Made by a program: the position numbers and the translations under genes
Assembly: GCA_004352715.1 (NCBI GenBank)
Contig: SCFE01000056.1
Coordinates: 742,174 to 806,173, forward strand
Reading direction: 5' to 3'
DNA length: 64,000 bases
Origin: Hofstenia miamia
Taxonomy: Eukaryota; Xenacoelomorpha; Acoela
The notes under the pieces: generated by a model
Told to the model about the DNA's origin: nothing
Database searches by the model: none
The model's input: the letters and a program-made list of their open reading frames with translations, nothing else
Shown: in pieces, positions 46,343 through 57,784 of the stretch
Position numbering within the stretch: position 1 is the first letter of the stretch
Layout of the letters: every line of letters begins with the position of its first letter

Positions 46343-46762
46343 AAAGATGGGGTCCCATTAGGAGAAATAGAAAAATCCATATCCATAAGAACAAGAACAA
46401 GTAAAAGTAAAATAAGAAAAAGGTTCCAAAAATAATTCCAATAGTGTACAAGAAACATTCAACTGTATAGGAGAAACAAAAAACAACTGAAAAACAGCAG
46501 CAAGGTATAGGTAAGGCAATCATTCCAATGACTAGAATAAAGAGACAATGCCAATATGGCACTAAGAATGAGTAAGAACAATTGAGGCTAAGCAATGGCT
46601 TCAGATCACAGAATTGAAAGTGTAGAATTATGTACAAGGTAAAGCTGTGCATTGATTGGTGGTGAAATAAATCATGGTCAGGGGAAATCCATCCCAGCTG
46701 ACTCACACCTAATGGAAAGAACAAAACCAAATACAGTAAGAAAACACCAAGAACAGTTCTAA
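46343..46762 (-). other. 5' untranslated leader of element B
   Basis: The stretch between the primer-binding site and the gag start is non-coding by eye and matches in position the leader of copy A2 (59080-59489). Confidence 0.5.
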
Positions 46763-46763
46763 T

Positions 46764-46780
46764 TCACATCAGGGTCACCA
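46764..46780 (-). promoter_or_regulatory. Primer-binding site, tRNA-Trp type
   Basis: Directly after the 5' LTR the minus strand reads TGGTGACCCTGATGTGA. Known animal tRNA-Trp 3' ends give TGGTGACCCCGACGTGA, so 15 of 17 bases agree. The two differences are C to T at CpG positions. Confidence 0.65.
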
Positions 46781-47714
46781 TGTAGAATCATGGGGCACAT
46801 CTAACAGCTCAAGCAGCACTGAGTAACATGTAGTACAGGCTGAAGGTTGCAAAGATTTATCATTGCTGAGAGTGATCTGTATTCCAACATAACAAATGAA
46901 CAATAGTAGTTTGCCAATTTCATTATAGAAAGAACTGAAACCATTCCTTAAGAAGGCATTCCAGATAGTGATCAATTCACACAGCATCATGCTGAAGCCA
47001 AATCATGAAAAACCATCCTTACATGCCAAGGTGCTAATTGTGTGTCTCTAGTATTAATTTCTAGCTCAATAAACAAATTTAGCTCAGTGTTCTTCTTATA
47101 TAAGCTCATTTAATAAAATATAATCACATGTAATTGCCATGTATTCTTGTTTGCCAGCAGCATATTATTTTTGCATTGTGTTGTTCTTAAGTGCATGTAC
47201 AAACCAATTGATGTTAACAGTTTTTATTCCCTATACATATACTTAGCCCTAAGGCAACCACAATATGGGCTACCATCTGTCAAGGAGTGAGTTATCACCC
47301 CAGGCATGGTGGAGTTCCTCCCACATTATTGGTGGATCTTAGAAATGCATTCTTATTAAATCAATACCATAGCTAAAAAGGGTTAGAGATATTAAATATA
47401 AGAAAAAGCAAACAGTATCAAGTGAGACAAAATTTATTTGACGTTTGCTACAATGCTTTCTCTACTTTTATACAAGAACAATGTAAATATTTACTGTTTT
47501 ACAAAATTCACTTCAATTTCCCTCATAATTCAAACTAGCAATTACATGTTCAACTTGATTCAGGGGACAATTAATAATTAATTTAAAACTTAAGTTTGAA
47601 AACACTAAAAATCATTAAAATCACAAAATTAATCAAGAATTAGCACTGAATTAATAAAAGGAGAGTGCCATTAAATAAATAAAATAAAAAATAATGGCCC
47701 TGAGTGCCTCTACA
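46781..47714 (-). repeat. 5' LTR of element B (934 bp)
   Basis: Runs from TGTAGAATCATGGGGC to GCCTCTACA, with the usual TG...CA ends inside a TGTAGA/TCTACA inverted pair. It is distantly related to the LTRs at 34047, 50344 and 59490. Confidence 0.75.
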
Positions 47715-48654
47715 TGTAACATTGGCCAATAGTTAGTATTTAGCAGCCAGATCTCATGCTTTTCATGTTGGTGACTGGTTGTTATTGGTACATATTGTAA
47801 ATAGTCTTGTATATAAAGCATTTGTAGAAGAGAGAAATAGAAATAGTCTGAACTGTGTTCTCTTATTGTTTGCTAGAATTGACAGCACTGATTCTATATG
47901 GTGACCCTGATGTGATTCAGAACTGCTGTCACTGTTTTTAACTAATAATGGTTGAGTTTGTTTTCTTTTGGTGGGCAAAGCTGGTTCCACTACCACAGAT
48001 GTATAACTGGTGCATTCATGTTAATTCACACAGTAAAAGTTTTTATGCTACAAGGGTGTTACCTCATCCCTTGTGATTCATTTGTTTGGTTTATGCAGAA
48101 CATTCTGATGCCTCTCTGTAAGATGAACCCAATCAATAGGAGTCAGCTGAGTCTATGCCTTAGTTTTTGCATGTTTTAGTGAGGAGCTGTCAAATGATGC
48201 TGCATTACCAAAAGATGGTTTTTATCCATTGATCTCAGTCATTGCCACATGCAATGGGTGTATGGGATGCACTATGCAGAACATGGACCTGGTTTCAAAG
48301 GTTAAATCCAATGTCTCTCCACAAGATGAACCCAATCAATAGGAGTCAGCCAAGTCTACACCTTAGTTTTTGCATGTTTGAGTGAAGTGCTATTGAATGG
48401 ATACTTTTGGGCAAGATCCTAGTCCATTGGGCACACAAAGAAAAATCACAGAGTCTGGCCTGGGCAGCGTGTAACATTGGCCAAGTAGTTATTATTTAGC
48501 AGCCAGATCTCATGCTTTTCATGTTGGTGACTGGTTGTCATTTGTACATATTGTAAATAGTCTTGTATATAAAGCATTTGTAAAAGAGAGAAATAGAATT
48601 AGTCTGAACTGTGTTCTATTATTGTTCACTAGAATCAACAGCACTGATTCTACA
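47715..48654 (+). mobile_element. Small non-autonomous LTR element (TRIM-like)
   Basis: Two near-identical LTRs of about 185 bp (47715-47898 and 48470-48654, TGTAACATTGG...GATTCTACA) flank a 571-bp interior without gag or pol. A primer-binding site follows the first LTR. The interior has an internal direct repeat of about 80 bp (about 48110-48180 and 48313-48385). No target duplication is seen; its left LTR abuts the end of the element B LTR directly. Confidence 0.65.
47899..47915 (+). promoter_or_regulatory. Primer-binding site of the TRIM-like element, tRNA-Trp type
   Basis: Reads TGGTGACCCTGATGTGA right after the 5' LTR, identical to the site of element B, including both differences from the tRNA-Trp complement. 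Confidence 0.65.
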
Positions 48655-49728
48655 ATAGAAAATGAACTTCATTTAATCTAAATGTCAAATCACAAATGTC
48701 CAAAATTTTAAATGTTATGGTTGGGACTTTTTTTCATTCTTGAAAATCTCAAATTTTCCAAATTTGTCTCAAATCCTTCCAATTTATTATTTAATTTCCA
48801 TTCTAAAACAAATTTGGAAGATTTGAGATTTTATAGAATGAAAAAAAAGTGTCAGTCATAGTGTTTGAAATCAATATAGCCTTCATAAAAAAAACTTAAT
48901 CTCTAAAATTATTGTTCTTATTAAAAATCAAATAGCTTAAATATTTTATTAATAACTTATTTTAAATGCAGATGTGAAAGTTGAAATACCATGACAAAAA
49001 TGCTACTGCATAGTAGAACTGAGTTTTTTAATAAGGCCTACATTTGACAATCATGATGAATTTACTGAGATAATTAAAATATGAACTGAAAAATCACAGA
49101 GTCTGGCCTGGGCAGCGTGTAACATTGGCCAAGTAGTTATTATTTAGCAGCCAGATCTCATGCTTTTCATGTTGGTGACTGGTTGTCATTTGTACATATT
49201 GTAAATAGTCTTGTATATAAAGCATTTGTAAAAGAGAGAAATAGAATTAGTCTGAACTGTGTTCTATTATTGTTCACTAGAATCAACAGCACTGATTCTA
49301 CAATAGAAAATGAACTTCATTTAATCTAAATGTCAAATCACAAATGTCCAAAATTTTAAATGTTATGGTTGGGACTTTTTTTCATTCTTGAAAATCTCAA
49401 ATTTTCCAAATTTGTCTCAAATCCTTCCAATTTATTATTTAATTTCCATTCTAAAACAAATTTGGAAGATTTGAGATTTTATAGAATGAAAAAAAAGTGT
49501 CAGTCATAGTGTTTGAAATCAATATAGCCTTCATAAAAAAAACTTAATCTCTAAAATTATTGTTCTTATTAAAAATCAAATAGCTTAAATATTTTATTAA
49601 TAACTTATTTTAAATGCAGATGTGAAAGTTGAAATACCATGACAAAAATGCTACTGCATAGTAGAACTGAGTTTTTTAATAAGGCCTACATTTGACAATC
49701 ATGATGAATTTACTGAGATAATTAAAAT
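48441..49728. repeat. 640-bp tandem duplication (period 648)
   Basis: 48441-49080 recurs at 49089-49728 with no difference I could find, separated by the 8 bases ATGAACTG. The unit contains the 3' LTR of the TRIM-like element plus 426 bases of flank. It could be a recent duplication or an assembly artefact. Confidence 0.85.
48725..48853. repeat. Inverted repeat, about 45-bp arms
   Basis: GACTTTTTTTCATTCTTGAA onward pairs with 48808-48853 with few mismatches around a 40-base loop. The same hairpin recurs 648 bases later in the tandem copy. Confidence 0.7.
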
Positions 49729-50343
49729 ATTGTTATGAATTAGAAGTTGAAGTTATTTTATCTTGTGTAAATTATGATATTTGAAAAATCAATGTCTTAT
49801 TGCATTTTGAACACTTTGATTTGAACAGAAAAAAGTATGAACCAATTGTTACAGACATTTTAATATTTGGTTGACAGAATTTACATTGACTGGATTTTAC
49901 ATCAACCAATAATCTCAAAGAGAATTTCAATTGAAAAAATTTGGAGTAGATATCATTGTTAGCTGAACCTATATTTGATTGAAAATACACTTTATTCATT
50001 ACAAATGAATATTTTTATGTGTAAGAAATTCAAAAATATAGTAAAATTTGAATAAATTTGATTGAGCTCAGAAATTTCTTGCAAAAATAATTAAGTTGTA
50101 ACATATATATACAAACTCACACTAGGAAACACTAATTTCTGCCTAACCCCTACATACTTATTACATATTAAACAAAAGATTCATCAAACCAAATTCAATA
50201 TCACACTTAAATGTATTCAAACTTTAACAAAATCTTAGTATTATTTTATTTTGCTAGATTGTGAAATCCAATTGAATATTGCTTTTTTGTCAACTTCAGA
50301 TAAGCATTATTAATTCTAAAATTTATACACAATAAAGGACTAT
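49729..50343. other. AT-rich sequence, nothing recognised
   Basis: No coding frame or repeat structure could be supported here. Confidence 0.45.
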
Positions 50344-51277
50344 TGTAGAATTGTGGGCTGTAATAGTAATTTAACTAGAAAACTAATTGACTTGGCAGAA
50401 GGTTTTAAGTAGTGTTCATACAAAGACAGCCTCAATTCCAGAAGTTAGAATAGCAGAGAACTTATAGATATAACATTGGTAATTCATCTAAGTAAGTAGT
50501 TACTTTAGGTAAAATCCAAGATGACCAATTCATATGGCTTCCAGCCAGAGCAAAGTATCCAGAACAAGAGAAAGTGCTTAACCTGAGTGACTAGTGCTAC
50601 CCTATTTGTCTCACTTTTAATTTCTATCTCATGTTGCAAAATAAAACATCTCATTTTCATTTTTATCTCTCAGCTCACTAATTAATAGTCTGTAAATGCC
50701 AGACATTCACAATAGCCAACAGCATAGTATCATCCCAGTGTTGTAATTTATAAGTGCAGGTACATGTTGAACATCAAATGAGAGGTTTATTATTACCCTA
50801 TACCTAACTGTATACATAACCTAAATGGTCCACAATTTGGGCTGGATAATCTGAAAGACCTCCAGGAGTTAAGTGTTGCCCCATACTTGAGAAAGCACTC
50901 CCAAATTGTCGCCTGACTTAAGCAATTATTTTCATGCCAAAAAATAATAAAAGGTAAATACAGAGGTAAAACAGTAGTTGAAGCTAGATAAAATCTATTA
51001 ACCTTTCTCAACAAGTTTGCTCAGTTTTATACAAAAATGAGATCATTACCTGCCTTTGTTTACACTTAAATTGTTAACATAAATTAATCATTCTATACAA
51101 TTTGTTTCCCTCATAAATTAAATTTGAGCAACACAAATCAGCACCATCAAGGGGACAATAAACTAGCAATAGCAAACTAAGATCGAAATTATGAATGTGA
51201 TGTCAAGCTGATGTAAATACAAAAATTAAAATAAATGCTCTATAATATTTCACAAATTTTCCCCTAGTGACTCTACA
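50344..51277 (-). repeat. LTR of family A (934 bp)
   Basis: TGTAGAATTGTGGGCTG to CTAGTGACTCTACA. Similar throughout to 59490-60323, with an additional stretch of about 100 bases near 50600-50700. The flank at its right (CATCTCC...) resembles that of the 59490-60323 LTR. No leader or gag lies on its left. Confidence 0.8.
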
Positions 51278-51906
51278 CATCTCCTCAATGCTTAATCTCT
51301 ATTGTCAAACAATATCCAGCAAATGTTCCTACTAATTATATTTGATTTGGGTTGTCTACAGTTGTAAGTGTACATTCATATACAATTGTGATAATTCAGA
51401 TGCCAAGAGTACAAAAATAAAATGTAGAACATCAAGTATCCGTCTTCCTGCCCTCTGTAATATATATTTGTAAAGCACAAATATTCAATGTTTCTCAACT
51501 TTCATGTTTCCCAACCATATTCTCTAACTTTCCATGAATGACAAATAGATGGAATTCTGGCCAGCCAAGGTTTTTTTTGAACACTGGTGAAATTTTATCA
51601 CATCAATGTTTTTTTAAATGTTACTGATTCAAATCTGGTGTGTTCAATTTTATTGGAAAAATTTATTTTTGTAAAAGGTTTTGAGATAGTATGAAATTAT
51701 TTTTTTAATTCCAATATAATTTTTCAGCAATCATTAAGAGCATCTCTTGCCAGCTTTCCAAATGCAATCAAAAAATAGTTGAATAGTGATTTAAATTTCT
51801 ACAAAATATTCAGTATGATTTCAACCTACACTCTTCCATACATGTGTGCAGTATGTTTCTTACATCATGAACCTCTTCCACTCTAGTGTAAATTGTGCTA
51901 AGATAT
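51278..51906. other. Spacer between two inverted LTRs
   Basis: The first 40 bases resemble the start of the sequence after 60323, so the spacer may be a decayed internal part of a family A element. No frame survives. Confidence 0.35.
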
Positions 51907-52813
51907 TGTAGAGTCACTCAGGGAATTTTCGTGATTATTATTCATTTTATTTTTTATTGTATTAACGTCATTATGACATAAGAGTAATTTCGAGCTTAGG
52001 TTTACGAAAGCTAGTTATGTCCCCTCCATGGTGCTAAACGTGTTGCTCAAATTTAATTTGCAAGGGAAATCAATAACATGAATAGCTAATGATTAACTGT
52101 AGTTGTAAACAAAGACAGGTAATTATTTATTATTTTGAAGGTGTATAAATTGAGAAACAATGTTAGAAAAGGTTAATAGATTTTATCTAGCTTCAATTAC
52201 TGTTCACTTTCTCCTCCGTTATTTCTTATTAGTATTTTTTGATTATGAAAATAATTGCTTAAGTTTGGCAACAATTTGGGAGTGCTTTCTCAAAGTACAG
52301 GGCAACACATAGCTCCTGGAGATTGACATATCTTACCAGCCCAAATTGTGGACCAATTAAGTTATGGATATGGTTACACATAAGGAAATAATAAAACTTT
52401 CATTTGATCTTCATTGTGTACATGCACTTATATTTTATGACACTGTGATGATACCATGCCATTGGCTAGCACAAATGTCTGGAAATTACAGACTATTATT
52501 TAGTGAGCTGAGAACTAACAATGAAAATGAGATGTTTATTTTGTCTGTGAGATAGAAATTAATAATTGAGACAAATAGGGTAGCACCACACACTAAGTCG
52601 AGCACTACACTGTTCCTGAAGACTTTGCTTTGGCTGGAAGCCATGTGAGTTGGTCATCTTGGAGTTACCTAAATTATTGATTACTTGTATGAATTACCAA
52701 TTTTATATCAGTTTTTTTTCTTTAATTGTTTTCTCAGAATTGGGGCTGTCAAATTTCTATGTTAAACCTTCTGCAGTCAAATAGTTTTCTAGTAAAATTA
52801 CAGCCCATGATTC
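51907..52813 (+). repeat. LTR of family A in opposite orientation, diverged
   Basis: Starts TGTAGAGTCACTCAGGGAA, the reverse complement of the family A LTR end, and finishes at CAGCCCATGATTC just before the expected TACA. It is clearly more diverged than the other family A LTRs. A single unresolved base at 52814 joins it to retroelement coding sequence of the other orientation. Confidence 0.75.
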
Positions 52814-53936
52814 NGTTCTTCCTTACCTTCCACTTGGGTTGAATGAGAGGTGTCTCAATGGTGAGTGGTGGTATACACAAGAGGTTTGTAGTTTGAATGT
52901 TCTTCTCAAATTCTTGGCACCCTATGGCGGCTCTCAAGCCAGTGGTTCTGATCATGATGGTATACAATGATGGGGTGTGCAGATCAATTGCTTCTAATAT
53001 TTGTGATTGCAGTATGGCGTCAATGATCAGTTTCTGGTCAACAGCTAGCCAATGTGAGGGCACTTGTTGGCACAGCAGTAGATCAGTGTGTAATAGTTTG
53101 GTGATGGATATATGGTTTGTTGTGTGTGGCAAGAGGGGATCCTAGTTTGCTTTAAAGAAGATTGTGAAGTTTTCCATGTGGAAATGTAAATTTTCAATGG
53201 CTTCAGGCACATTCTCTTCATACTCCTCTCTGAGTAACATCATGAGGCAGATTCCCTCTACCTTTGCTATTCTATAAGCTATCTTGATTTGATCCATAAT
53301 GAGGTCTTTGTGGATTTCATGTACTTGCAAGAAGTAATTTACTAGGAGGCTACTGAAATCAATATTTACACACTCAAAACTATCTATTATTTTGCCACTG
53401 TTCAAGAACAGGCAGAGGTTGCAGATATTAAAATCTTTGTTGAAGGAGATGTGTACAGTGCTATGCCAATATAAGCAGCTGACTCCCTCTAGCATTTTCA
53501 AATCATAGCATACTATCATGTCAACTTTTGGACAGCAATCTGCATCTACTACAAAAGGAATTATATCTATTGAACAATTCAGTTCCTTGCCATTGTAGGT
53601 TCTATGCAGTTGACATTTAGTTTCTACCAATATGTTGTCACATATGAAAGTAGTTGCTTTTATGGTAGCTATATAGTATGGGTGTAAAGTTTCCTCTCCA
53701 ACCTTTGACATCTTCTTTCTTCTTTCTTCAGTCTTCTGTGATCTGATAGTGGAAGTGCCAGCTGGTGAGGTTGAGGGGGCTATTGAGTCACTTGAATGGG
53801 GGGTGTTTACAATTTGTATTTCCCTAAAAGGTAATTGATTTTTACAGTTTTTTGTTTGGTGTGTTGCCACCTCCTCTTGTGCATGTGGAGATACATTTCT
53901 CCCCATGCAGGGGCAAGATGTTGAGGGCGTCATCAC
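52749..53936 (-). pseudogene. Additional ORF downstream of integrase (ORF3, N-terminal part)
   Basis: Two adjoining minus-strand frames (53142-53936, 264 codons, and 52749-53132, 127 codons) lie after the integrase, in the place where env sits in errantivirus-type elements. The first has a Ser/Thr/Pro-rich and basic segment (QKTEERRKKMSKVGEE) followed by a Cys-containing region (TTFICDN, DADCCPKV). I see no signal peptide or membrane anchor, and I do not recognise the family. A decayed acidic stretch between it and integrase (54200-54398) suggests the ORF once started further upstream. Env-like is only one possibility. Confidence 0.45.
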
Positions 53937-54398
53937 AGTGGCTCTCTCCTCTCCAAATCATGGAGCTATGTTTTGCCCACATGGAATCAGATTCTCCTCA
54001 GCAGCAACATTGTTGCATCCTCTCTTTCTATCACATGCCTCAACAAGAAGAGATACATGTCTCCCTCACCTAGAAGAGGCTTCTCAATCATCTCTACTAC
54101 TTACTATCCTCCTTCTCACTTTGCAGCAGGATGGTGGAGCTGGCGACTCTCTTTTTCTGGTGTTTGGATACATTCCTAAATGGAGTTATGAGGTTTAAGT
54201 CCCAAATGTTGAGATCATAAGTGTGGTTATTTATCACCCTCCTCTGGGGGAGTCAATGTAATTCTGAGTTATCAGTACTAATATTATCACTATTAAACTC
54301 AGTGTCACAAAATTCATCATCCAAAAAACTGGTTTGATCCTCATATTTTTCATATGTATCAATACTGTTATCAATTAGTGTAAATTCACTGTTGTCAT

Positions 54399-55268
54399 CT
54401 AGATGACATTTTCTATGTCCTTAATTGCTCTTTTGAGCTGCTGAAAATGTACTGTTTTACCATTGTTTAGTGTGTAAGTGTTGTGGTCAAGTACTTTTTC
54501 TATAGTGAATGGGTCTTGCCAGTGGTTAGCTAATTTGCAGACTTTACTGCTATCCGTGGTTATGTGAGGGAGATAAGCAAAAACTCTATCACCACATTTG
54601 TGGGGTTCTCCATGCAATTTCTTGTTGAATGTCTTTTTCTGCCATATACTGGATTGGTTAGTGTTGTGGCAGATAGTTAGATGGGTTTGTTGCATGTCTT
54701 GAATTAATTGATTGACATCAAATTCTGTGCTTTTGTCTGCATAATTAGGGAACATCATGGTTAGAGAAGTTGTAGCCTCACGTCTGAACATCACTTTAAA
54801 GGGGCTGACCCCTATAGTTTTGTGAACTGATGTATTGTAAAAATATTCTATACATTTCATGACACATCTCCATTCCTTTCCTGCAGCCTGCAGCAAGGCA
54901 ACTCTGACCAATTTTATGAGAGTTTGGTTTAACAATTCTACTAGCCCATTTGCTTGGTGGTGGTATGTGGTAGTAAGTTCATGAAAGATCTCTAGCTCTT
55001 TCATTAGGGCACTGAGGAGGTTGCTCTCAAACTGAGGGCCACAATCAGAGACTAATTTCCACATGGGTCTGTATTTTAATACCCATTCTTTGATGATCTT
55101 CTCTGCCACTCTTTCTGCCATTGTGCTGTTTAGGGGGATCATGTGGGCATATTTTGTGAAGTGATGCACTATGACAAGGAGGTATTGGAAACCTTCATAA
55201 TCTCTTGATAGTTGTTCAAGGTCAACATGTATGAGCTTGTTAGGGACTTCTGCTGCTTGGAGACTCAA
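54399..55268 (-). pseudogene. Ty3/gypsy integrase of copy A2
   Basis: This 289-codon frame is a retroelement integrase, which would insert element cDNA into the chromosome. The catalytic core shows the first Asp in LIHVDLEQL, the second in SDCGPQFESN and the Glu in NGLVELLNQTL, so the DDE triad is kept. The family's Arg after the second Asp is Cys here. A C-terminal GPY/F-like region (WQDPFTIEKVLDHNTYTLNN) follows. The Zn-binding N-terminus lies upstream across stops (55269-55480), with HEKGH visible at about 55420-55440. A stop at about 55335 replaces one expected Cys. It is a decayed copy despite the long frame. Confidence 0.8.
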
Positions 55269-55820
55269 GCTCAGCTCTCTGCTGGGGAAATGACTGGCAT
55301 TGTGTAAAAGGCATTTTTCTCATTTATCAATGACGTCTGTGACAGCAGCTCTTATGCCAATTGTTACATATCAAGAGTTGAATGTCTTCTCAGTTTGCAG
55401 TATACCTAGATGTCCCTTCTCATGAACTTGGCATACCAGATCTCTCCTAAAGTACTCAGGAATTGTGAGTTGGTTGTTGTTTTGACTTTTGACATATAGC
55501 AATCCATTTTCATTTGTCTGCCAATTGTAGCAGTTGAAGTATTGATTGATCTCCAGTGAGGTAGGAAAGTAGGGATTGTTTAGCCTTTTCATGATCTCAG
55601 CTAGTATCCAGTTGCTATGTTGATGGTACATTATTTCTTCCTCTGAAATTTCTTCTCTTACTAAGATGGCCAAAATGGGTTTCCCATTATGATCTGCATT
55701 AATTTCCAGTATTAAGTGGTATTTGGTGTGTGGAATGAAAGTAAATGGAACTTTCTCCCCAGCTGGCTTCTTGAGGTCCCTCTTGTAGCTGGGCAATGCT
55801 GTCCAGTAGTCAGCTTTCAC
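55269..55820 (-). pseudogene. RNase H to integrase linker with H2C2 zinc-finger remnant
   Basis: The frame 55371-55820 (149 codons) ends with EYFRRDLVCQVHEKGHLGIL, the His-His half of the H2C2 finger at the integrase N-terminus. The Cys half lies in the next 100 bases but is cut by in-frame TGA codons. Confidence 0.65.
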
Positions 55821-55826
55821 ATGGCA

Positions 55827-57040
55827 TCAATCTGGGGGATGCCTAATTGAAAACAAGAAATCATTTAAGTATTTGATCCATCTGGCTACTATGTTAGACT
55901 TGTCAAAGCTAAATTTCTTTAACAAAGCAAGTGTGCTGTTATTGGTGCAAACAATGAATTTACGTCCTAGTATAAAGTATCGAAATTTCTTTAAGGACTC
56001 TACTAAAGCCAACATCTCACACTTTGTAGCCCCATAGTTTTTTTCTACTGCCTGGAGTTTCCTGCTGAAATATTGGACAGGGCTCTCAATCCTGTTGATT
56101 TCTTGACTTAATACTCTGCTGATGGCTACCACACTGGCATCACAGTCCACAATGAAGTTTTTAGTGTAGTTGGGAGTTTTCAGCAATGGTATTTTCTTGA
56201 GCTTGACTTTTATCTTCTCCAGAGCTTCTTGTTCTCCCCAGGTCCATTTGAACTCAGTGGACTTCTTGAGTAAGTTTGAGATTGTTTTTTTCTTTTCCAC
56301 TAGATCTGGGAGGAACATACCATAGTAGTTCAGAAAACCCATCAGTTGTTGCACATCCAGGTGGCTGTGCAGCATTTCAATTTTTTCTAAGAAATCCTTT
56401 GCATTAGTTTTTATCAAAATTTTTAATGATTCAATGACCCTGCCCAGAAAGGTCACTTTGTTTTGTGTGAGGGAACACTTGTTTCTGTTCACCTTTAGGC
56501 TGGCTTTCTGCAATAACTTTAATGTATGATTAAGTTTATCCAAATGTTCTTTGAATGTATGGCTGGTGACTAGTATATCATCAATGTAGGCTGATATCCC
56601 TGGCTCAAGTATATTAGCTTTATCCTTCAACACTCTCAATACATACCACTGAAAGTTAGTGGGTGCATTGCATAATCTGAAGGCCATATATTTCCATTCA
56701 TAGAGGCTGTATGGGGTGATGAAGGCGGTCTTGGGAATATCTGATGGTTGCATTGACACCTGTCAGTATGCCTTTCATAGATCTAAGAAAGAGAAGAACT
56801 TGTACTTACTGGCAGCATATAATAAGTCTTCAATCCTGGGTAGAGGGTATGCATCCTTAATTGTGATGTTGTTCAATTTGTGAAAATCAATGCAGAGCCA
56901 ATATTTCTTGCCTTGCTGAATGAAAACTGTTGGGGCAGCATAGGACTATTGCTACCCTGAATAATCCTGCTCTCAATTAAATTGCTTAAGATCTTCTCAT
57001 ACTCAGGCTTGAGGTTTTTGGGAACTCTGCATACTGGCAA
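55827..57040 (-). pseudogene. Reverse transcriptase and RNase H of copy A2
   Basis: The frame 55827-56759 (310 codons) has the RT active site as YIDDILV (about residue 60), preceded by FRLCNAPTNFQ, and then the RNase H domain with VDCDAS and KCEMLAL. The third RNase H acid is replaced: TNNSTLALL has Asn (AAT, 55941-55943) where Asp is expected. The N-terminal RT blocks continue at 56760-57040 but need one frame change near 56945 and pass a stop near 56757-56790. The domain order RT, RNase H, integrase is that of Ty3/gypsy elements. Confidence 0.8.
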
Positions 57041-57600
57041 TCAGATCAGTTTTTCATGTTTAACCTTGATGGAGTGCTCTTCACCAACAGCTTGGCCAAC
57101 ACTTATTGCCCCATAGTTAAAAAATTTGTGTTTGCTATGGAGAACAGAGACCAGAGACTTCCTCTCTTGTTGGTTCAAATGAGGATGAGAAATATTAGTA
57201 ACAGGAGGTACCTTGACCAGAATAGCTGGTTCTTCTAGATCATGGACTGTGGTACAAATTGATAAACAAGATGTTGATATGTTTTTGACTCTCACTGGTA
57301 CTCCTACTAATTGTAGTTGTGGGGCTCTGAACCTTACTGGGGAGTTCACTCCATTTAAAATAGTCACATGTGTTTTCCTATTAGAGACCTTACACAAGTC
57401 AGGTGAAAATGAAACTCCTCTTATATACTTGCCTCATTGCCCTGTTATCATTACATCCCTGTTGATATCACTTCCAGAAGACACTGCAATTCTCATCCAA
57501 TGCTTTGCTTCCAGTGAGATGGGCTCCATTATATCAAAAATTATCTCCCTTTCAGGAATGGTGGTGAGTTGCATAGCTTCCTGATCCTTAATCATCATTC
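57041..57600 (-). pseudogene. Post-protease linker of copy A2
   Basis: The frame 57041-57397 contains RKTHVTILNGVNSPVRF and LNQQERKSLVSVLHSKH, the segment between protease and RT, collinear with 43572-43950 of element B. Upstream homology continues to about 57590 with a TGA near 57430. No D-T-G protease core is found between it and the zinc knuckle, so the protease seems deleted. Confidence 0.6.
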
Positions 57601-57689
57601 ATTAGGTCAACTAAGTTTTCAACTCAGGGTGACAATTCAGACTCCTCTACAATGAATCCTTCTCTGCCACCTATCAGTTGTATTTTAGC

Positions 57690-57770
57690 TTTACAGTTGG
57701 ACTTCAGGTGTCCTTTCTCTCAGCTAGTAAAGCATTAAACTGAGGACATGTCAAATTCCTTTTTGTAGAA
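57690..57770 (-). pseudogene. Degenerate zinc knuckle (nucleocapsid) of copy A2
   Basis: The minus strand reads CFTS, a stop, then EKGHLKSNC: a CX2CX4HX4C knuckle with the second Cys changed to Ser and a stop in place of the next residue. It lies between gag and pol as expected. Confidence 0.6.
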
Positions 57771-57784
57771 GGTCAGCTTTCTTG

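Larger units (their letters stand above)
43430..47714 (-). mobile_element. Ty3/gypsy-type element B, deleted for RT and integrase
   Basis: On the minus strand the order is LTR (46781-47714), primer-binding site, leader, gag, degenerate zinc knuckle, protease, post-protease linker, then a jump into a truncated LTR. RT, RNase H and integrase are absent, so one deletion removed most of pol and the U3 of the 3' LTR. All genes are interrupted. Confidence 0.75.

Noticed and set aside
53852-54198. Plus-strand frames opposite ORF3
   Set aside because: Mirror frames with no motif; all retroelement coding in this stretch is on the minus strand.
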